In this document: in pieces, positions 59,512 to 64,000 of the stretch
Numbering within the stretch: the first letter of the stretch is position 1
How the letters are laid out: the number at the start of each line of letters is the position of its first letter
Assembly: GCA_033398695.1 (NCBI GenBank)
Contig: CM065801.1
Location: forward strand, 9,424,001 to 9,488,000
Reading direction: 5' to 3'
Source of the DNA: Orobanche coerulescens
Lineage: Eukaryota > Streptophyta > Magnoliopsida > Lamiales > Orobanchaceae
Length of the DNA stretch: 64,000 nt
Position numbers and translations under genes: made by a program
The notes under the pieces: model-generated
What the model was told of the DNA's origin: nothing
Database searches by the model: none
The model's input: the letters and a program-made list of their open reading frames with translations, nothing else

Positions 59512-59600
59512 AGATTTTCCTCTCCAGCGATTTTGTTGAACAGAGGAGACAGCTGAAAATGTGAGGAGCACTCGAAGGAAAAGAGAGTGTGAGCGGGGTG
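59512..59600 (-). other. Presumed 5' UTR exon of the bHLH gene
   Basis: On the minus strand a pyrimidine-rich leader is followed by a donor GTAAGAATTT at 59511. The acceptor ATCGTGGCAG at 58620 precedes the ATG-containing exon (58619). No ATG is seen in the leader. The transcription start is a guess; the intron would be 59511-58620. Confidence 0.5.
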
Positions 59601-59902
59601 TTCGCCGACTAAAATGAGCCGCGTGCGTACAGGTTAACGTGCGCGGTACGTTCGAGAGACGACAGTCTATACTAGTAATGTATTGCAGGGGATGAACAGT
59701 AGTAATGATGAGCTAGCTGTGGATTGTTCGCCAATGGTCAATATTACCCCTCTGATTCTAAATAGAGAACATTTTGATGAATTTGTGATGTGAGCTATTA
59801 TAATGTGTATATAAAATTTTTAAATATATTGGTAATATATGTATAAAAATATGGCAAGCCCCTAAAAATACTCTATTGATAAATGTGTGTGTATATATTG
59901 AT

Positions 59903-60084
59903 ATATATATAGAGGATCATACGAGAATAATTTTTATGTTGTGAATTGAGAATAAATCTGAATCATTGATCTGTGTGTGATGTACAGTCCAGATTGGCTT
60001 ATACATACAATATATGCATTACGTGCATCAAACTTGCAATGCATAAAAACTCTGCATTTTACGCATCAAAATATCGATGCACTA

Positions 60085-60087
<3 letters not shown>
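59903..60087. mobile_element. MITE-like unit with GCAATGCAT/ATCGATGCA motifs, copy 1
   Basis: It shares GAGAATAA, TTGCAATGCATAAAA and GCATCAAAATATCGATG with 60811-61015. It is bounded by TATATA tracts. No inverted ends are certain. Confidence 0.4.

Positions 60088-60124
<37 letters not shown>
60088..60124. repeat. AT microsatellite
   Basis: An AT run followed by TATATAGAGAGAGAGAG. It borders a MITE-like unit. Confidence 0.9.
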
Positions 60125-60135
<11 letters not shown>

Positions 60136-60196
60136 GAGAGAGAGAGATTTCACAAGGTAATTAGTTTTCATATGATCTCTTTCCTATATATATATA

Positions 60197-60769
60197 GTGT
60201 AACTTTATTTTTAGAATCCTGTTAAGTGCGAGAACCACCTTTTGTACTCCTAATAATACATAATGTACACCCGCAAGGGTAGCCAAGTTGGTGGAGTAGG
60301 TGAGCGTGGGACTGAAAGGTCACGAGTTCGATTCCCCCTACCAACACTTTCTTGGTTGAGCGCACACATGAGAACTGCCTAATGTGGTTTACCTGGTTGG
60401 CGTAGTTTGCAGGCTATTACGTCCAGCCCGAGGGTTTATCCAGTGCGCACTCGAAGAGTAGCGGCTGCGGGTTCCCCCGTCATCAAAAAAAAAAAATAAT
60501 ACATAATGTACATCATGTCAATGCATACAACCTCTACCGATCATAACCCCTACTATATAGTAGGGGTTATATATATAGCAGGGTTATCATCAGTAGGAGC
60601 TATTATAGTAGGGGTTATCATAAGTAGGGGTTATCTCCCATAATAAAAATTGTATTTTACTATAATACCTTTTGAATTAATAATATTTTTTAATATTTAA
60701 AAAAATCTCATTGGTTTAGAGAAGTTCTCGCAGTTCTCGCACTTAAATGAATTCTGAAAATAAAACTCC

Positions 60770-60774
<5 letters not shown>
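60197..60774. mobile_element. MITE inserted in a TA microsatellite (Micron-like), carrying a SINE
   Basis: The left end AACTTTATTTTTAGAATCCT...TTAAGTGCGAGAAC and the right end GTTCTCGCACTTAA...TTCTGAAAATAAAACT form about 34-bp inverted repeats. TATATA tracts lie on both outer sides, as for Micron-type insertion into TA repeats. The middle holds a SINE (60270-60494) and TAGGGGTTAT repeats, including a perfect 28-bp palindrome at 60543-60570. Confidence 0.6.
60270..60494 (+). mobile_element. tRNA-derived SINE with 18-bp target duplication
   Basis: The 5' part has an RNA polymerase III A box (TAGCCAAGTTGGTGG) and B box (GGTCACGAGTTCGATTCC) at tRNA-like spacing. The 3' end is a poly(A) run. AATAATACATAATGTACA is perfectly duplicated at 60252-60269 and 60495-60512, showing target-primed insertion. 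The internal promoter looks intact, so it may still be transcribed; mobility would need a partner LINE. Confidence 0.92.

Positions 60775-60811
<37 letters not shown>
60773..60811. repeat. TA microsatellite
   Basis: An uninterrupted TA run between two MITE-like units. Confidence 0.9.
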
Positions 60812-60815
<4 letters not shown>

Positions 60816-61015
60816 AAATGAGAATGGTGTTTATCCTATGAGTTGCGAATATACATGAATTTTGTACTAATTATGCATGAAATATATGCATTTCGTACAT
60901 CAAAATTGCAATGCATTAAAATATGCATTATATGCATCAAAATATCGATGTATTAAAATATTGCATTATATGCATCAAAGTTTTGTGAGAATAAATTTAG
61001 GTCATCCATTTATCA
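60811..61015. mobile_element. MITE-like unit with GCAATGCAT/ATCGATG motifs, copy 2
   Basis: It is related to 59903-60087. GCATTATATGCATCAAA occurs twice inside. The left side abuts a TA run. Confidence 0.4.
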
Positions 61016-61408
61016 AGATCTAAATTCCTTTGAGAATATTAAAATTCTCGCCTACAAAGTTGAGTCGATACACTCACTAAAATGAATACCTATTAATTAA
61101 GGCAACGACATGTCAGAATTAAGAGGTCTTAATTGCGGCGGAAGAAATTTAAGAATTATTATTACTAATCAAGAGTTTCCCCAAATAAAAATAAATGTTT
61201 CAAAGCATAAGACATAAAGAAAATTATCATTTAATTAAAACTATCATCATATGCCCTCTCGGCTCGTTCCTTCATCCATCCAGCTCGGCTTAACCTGCGG
61301 GATCAATAGGTGGGGGTGAGCTTCATTCATCTCGTGGGAATAACACATATCACAATAATATACAAATTCATTCTTATTTCTCAACTTAAATTGCATTTTC
61401 ACCTAAAC

Positions 61409-61409
61409 T

Positions 61410-61462
<53 letters not shown>
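61409..61462. repeat. Compound microsatellite (CA)-(TA)
   Basis: A CA run to about 61434 passes into a TA run to 61462, directly before a Stowaway-like MITE. Confidence 0.92.
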
Positions 61463-61466
61463 CATA

Positions 61467-61750
61467 CTCCCTCCGTTCCACAAGAGTGTGCTTAATTTGT
61501 CATTTTAGTCCCATAAGATAAGAGTGTGCTCATTCTATTTTTAGTAAATACTCTTTAAATTTTTGCTACATATTTTCAATTTATTTACAACAATACCAAA
61601 GATGGTTAACACTCTTTATCTTTTAATTAATCAACAACAATAATTAATATACCATACAACAAAAAAGTGGGATCCTTTACCATCACTACTTAATTTTTAT
61701 TAATATCCGCACTCATAAAGAGTGAGCACACTCTTATGGAATGAAGATAG
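61467..61750. mobile_element. Stowaway-like MITE
   Basis: The left end CTCCCTCCGTTCCACAAGAG and the complement of the right end (CTATCTTCATTCCATAAGAG) agree over most of 26 bases. TA flanks both sides. 284 bp, 5' of a plain AT-rich spacer. Confidence 0.8.
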
Positions 61751-61752
61751 TA

Positions 61753-62360
61753 ATAAATAAATAAGTAAAATATTTATATATGTATATACATGAATATATG
61801 TTACATTTTCATATGATTTTTGCTTTTGATTTTTTTTCAAGTGATCAAATAATAAATAGCCAAAAAAAATTGTTTGGTAAATGAATCTTGGAGTTTGGTA
61901 AAAAAAAAAAAAAAAAAAGTAGTTTTTCAGCTTGAGAAAAATAGTCTTACTAGTGGTATTGATTGTTAGCCTTTTCTTTTAATAAGTATATGTTTATCTC
62001 TATTTTCCAAATCCTAGTGATGAAAGAAGTAAATGACAGTGATAGTATTTACAACTAAATTAATAATAATAGTAATAATAATAATAATTGTTAATAAATT
62101 AATTGAAAAAAACAATAGGAGAAAAACTTTCAAATTATATTTACTTTAGCTTCTGACAATCATATCTTGGTGCATCGTAATGTTGCTGGGAAAATTCATT
62201 TCGGATTAATCATGTGTAGTTTGTAATAGTGAACTTGTTCCCCTCATGTTGATCATTCTTGTATAAGTATTCATGAGTCATCTCAATAAAACATCATGTG
62301 ACAAAAATAGAGCGACTATAATACTATGATTCCCTTCCATATGTGTCATTTGTTATAAAA
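61753..62360. other. AT-rich spacer, no gene seen
   Basis: Poly(A) run at about 61899-61918 and an AAT-rich run at about 62057-62090. Nothing coding. Confidence 0.4.
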
Positions 62361-62372
62361 TTATCCATGTGT

Positions 62373-62975
62373 TGCCTCATTAAAAGCTTGTTAAGAAAGT
62401 CCTGGAAAAATTTGATCAAATGAAAAAAGTATAACTACTTTTGTTTTTAATTTTTGAGGAATAATATTGATTTCTGTAGTGGTTCTCATTATGGCATGAA
62501 TACGCCTCGTCAAAATCTTATTAGTAAAAAATCCGATAGGACCAAAATCCTAACAAAAAGAAAATAGTACTACTCATGCTAATAAAATATTCCACTTGTC
62601 TCATTAAAAAACTTGTTAGGAAAATCAAAAGATAAAAACTCAGTCAAGAAAAAAAAAAGAAAATAGTACTACTCATGCTAATAAAATATTCCACTTGTCT
62701 CATTAAAAAACTTGTTAGGAAAATCAAAAGATAAAAACTCAGTCAAGAAAAAAAGAATGCAGCACATATTTTTATAAAGAAAATGCCCCAGGCATTTTAA
62801 AAAATCCTCGTGTGTTGGTACTAATATCATATTCAGTGCAATTTATAATCTCAAACTCATATTCTTATAATATCACAATCTCTTCTTAATATTTCATATT
62901 AGTTTTGATCAAACCAACTCCTTAAAAACCTTGTTTCGCAAAAACCCTTGGGATAAAAACTTCAATCAAAAAAAG
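62373..62975. repeat. Dispersed copies of a GCCTCATTAAAAACTTGTTAGGAAAA motif
   Basis: Related copies start at about 62373, 62503, 62598, 62697 and 62919. Each runs from CTC(A/G)TTAAAA through CTTGTTAGGAAAA to a GATAAAAACT-like part. Two belong to an almost perfect 99-bp tandem duplication (62560-62658 and 62659-62753). The same motif, reverse-complemented, lies in the retroposon at 49580-49628. Confidence 0.65.
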
Positions 62976-63127
62976 ATTACAACATTAAAATTTCCCTTCA
63001 CAATCCATTCATTTGTTGCACACGCTGATAATATACTTGAAATCATGAGTTTCCGTTTCATCGTTCACCAAATGCAAACGTTAATACTCTTATTATAAAA
63101 GCATATATTCCAATGTCGACATCTTTC

Positions 63128-63250
63128 GATGGATTTCAATATCCTTACTTTTATAAATCATGGATTTTAGTATATTTATTTCTCAAATCATGGATTTTAA
63201 TATCTTCCATCTCACGTATCATGAATTTCAATATCCTCGTCATGGATGAG
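63128..63250. repeat. Short imperfect tandem repeat (TCATGGATTTTAATAT)
   Basis: About four copies of a ~36-bp unit containing ATCATGGATTT(T/C)AATATC lie just downstream of the UGT stop codon, possibly in its 3' UTR. Confidence 0.55.
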
Positions 63251-63287
63251 AAAACATGATATATTGGACAGAGACTAAGAAAAAAGC

Positions 63288-64000
63288 TTAAACTCGAACA
63301 CAACCTGCAGCACTCCTAAGATGATCGACCAATGCTTGAAGATTCTTGTTAGAAGACCCCCCTTTGTTGACACTCTCTGCACACTTTTCCTTCAATGCCA
63401 ATGCATTAACCTTCAAGTTATGGTTAGAAAACAGCATGTCAATTTTTTCCTTGATTTCATGCCTCGATCTAATCCCAGTCTCGTCATGTGGTCTGATCTT
63501 CAATCCAATCTCCCACTTATCGCAAATGTATTTTTGGTTGTGAAATTGATCGGCGAAATAGGGCCAACAAAGAAAAGGCACACCTTTACTTAAACCTTCC
63601 AGAGTCGAGTTCCACCCACAGTGCGACAAAAAACACCCGACAGAAGGGTGAGAAAGCACTTTTTCCTGAGGTGCCCATCCAACAATCTTCCCCATCTTCT
63701 CCCCCACCCTCTCCAGAAACCCAGTCGGGTACACAGCCTGCGACCCGTTCGCAAGTCCCGGCCTTACGACCCAAAGAAAAGCACGGCCGGAAAGCTCGAG
63801 CCCAAGTGCCAATTCATCCAAGTGTTGCTGAGACAACACAGCCACGCTGCCAAAAGAAACGTAAATCACAGATCCAGTTGGTTTACTGTCCAACCAACTC
63901 AAACAAGATTCATCTTCGGGATAAAAGTTGCCCGATTTGCGACCGCTAGTCCCGAGTAGTAATGGTCCAACCGGCCGAAAGTTTGGGTTCAAGCAGCATC
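63288..64000 (-). CDS. UDP-glycosyltransferase, C-terminal half, cut by the window edge
   Basis: Family-1 UGTs move a sugar, usually glucose from UDP-glucose, to small molecules in the cytosol. The frame is open to the window edge and ends at TAA 63290-63288, so the acceptor-binding N-terminal half lies outside. The 44-residue plant signature box is at 63677-63546: it starts WAPQEKVLSHPSVGCF, contains HCGWNSTLEG and ends CWPYFADQ. The final Gln usually favours UDP-glucose. Upstream are LSWLDSKPTGSVIYVSFGS and LWVVRP. The first 'start' visible (63992) is only a TTG; no true start is in view. Overall it looks like the UGT83A group, which is an inference. The visible part is intact. Confidence 0.93.
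   Translation of the reverse strand, partial: CCLNPNFRPVGPLLLGTSGRKSGNFYPEDESCLSWLDSKPTGSVIYVSFGSVAVLSQQHLDELALGLELSGRAFLWVVRPGLANGSQAVYPTGFLERVGEKMGKIVGWAPQEKVLSHPSVGCFLSHCGWNSTLEGLSKGVPFLCWPYFADQFHNQKYICDKWEIGLKIRPHDETGIRSRHEIKEKIDMLFSNHNLKVNALALKEKCAESVNKGGSSNKNLQALVDHLRSAAGCVRV

Noticed and set aside
60270..60345. A functional tRNA gene
   Set aside because: The A and B boxes are there, but the sequence does not fold as a complete tRNA, is followed by a poly(A)-tailed body and is flanked by target duplications, so it is a SINE.

Overview
This is a plant nuclear genome window, almost certainly from a eudicot. It has plant-type genes with short GT-AG introns, Ty1/copia and Ty3/gypsy LTR retrotransposons, Stowaway-, Emigrant- and hAT-type elements, a tRNA-derived SINE and AT-rich spacers with long CA, GT, GA and TA microsatellites. 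The species cannot be read from the sequence. Only three host genes are supported, all on the minus strand in the right third: a cytokinin-synthesis isopentenyltransferase (45579-46523), an eight-exon atypical bHLH transcription factor (56104 to about 59600), and the 3' part of a UDP-glycosyltransferase cut by the right edge (63288-64000). They share orientation and neighbourhood, but nothing shows that they act together.

Layout. 1-3419: internally deleted minus-strand gypsy chromovirus (G1). 3420-5545: minus-strand copia relic. 5546-12797: spacer with a truncated hAT-like repeat element, a LINE relic, an LTR-like block holding a periodic array that is split by a 0.9 kb hAT transposon, and nested MITEs. 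12798-28147: one copia element (A, plus strand, target duplication catag), interrupted inside its gag by a second complete copia element (B, minus strand, 13900-23176, duplication caaac). 28381-28811: small hAT element. 29008-39058: complete but mutated gypsy chromovirus (G2, plus strand, 5-bp duplication ctcgg). 39064-45578: spacer with an Emigrant/pogo MITE, a hAT MITE with a perfect 8-bp duplication, and a 0.87 kb fold-back element. 45579-46523: the IPT gene, with a hairpin just upstream. 46866-56100: spacer with Stowaway MITEs, a retroposon with an 18-bp duplication, hairpins, tandem repeats and microsatellites. 56104-59600: the bHLH gene. 59700-63287: MITEs sitting in TA-microsatellites, a SINE with intact A and B boxes, and short tandem duplications. 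63288-64000: the UGT.

The most striking non-genic structure is in LTR promoter regions. G1 and G2 share near-identical integrase and LTR ends. Yet the stretch just upstream of their TATA boxes is filled by two unrelated short GC-rich self-complementary motifs. In both, the motifs are set in groups of four with strict spacing: about 23 bp in G2, and 12-13 bp inside exact 91-bp units in G1. A third block (8567-9010) has another motif at 21-22 bp spacing, and the copia A LTR carries an irregular array built on the palindrome CCGCGG. This looks like repeated, independent growth of periodic motif arrays at one promoter position.
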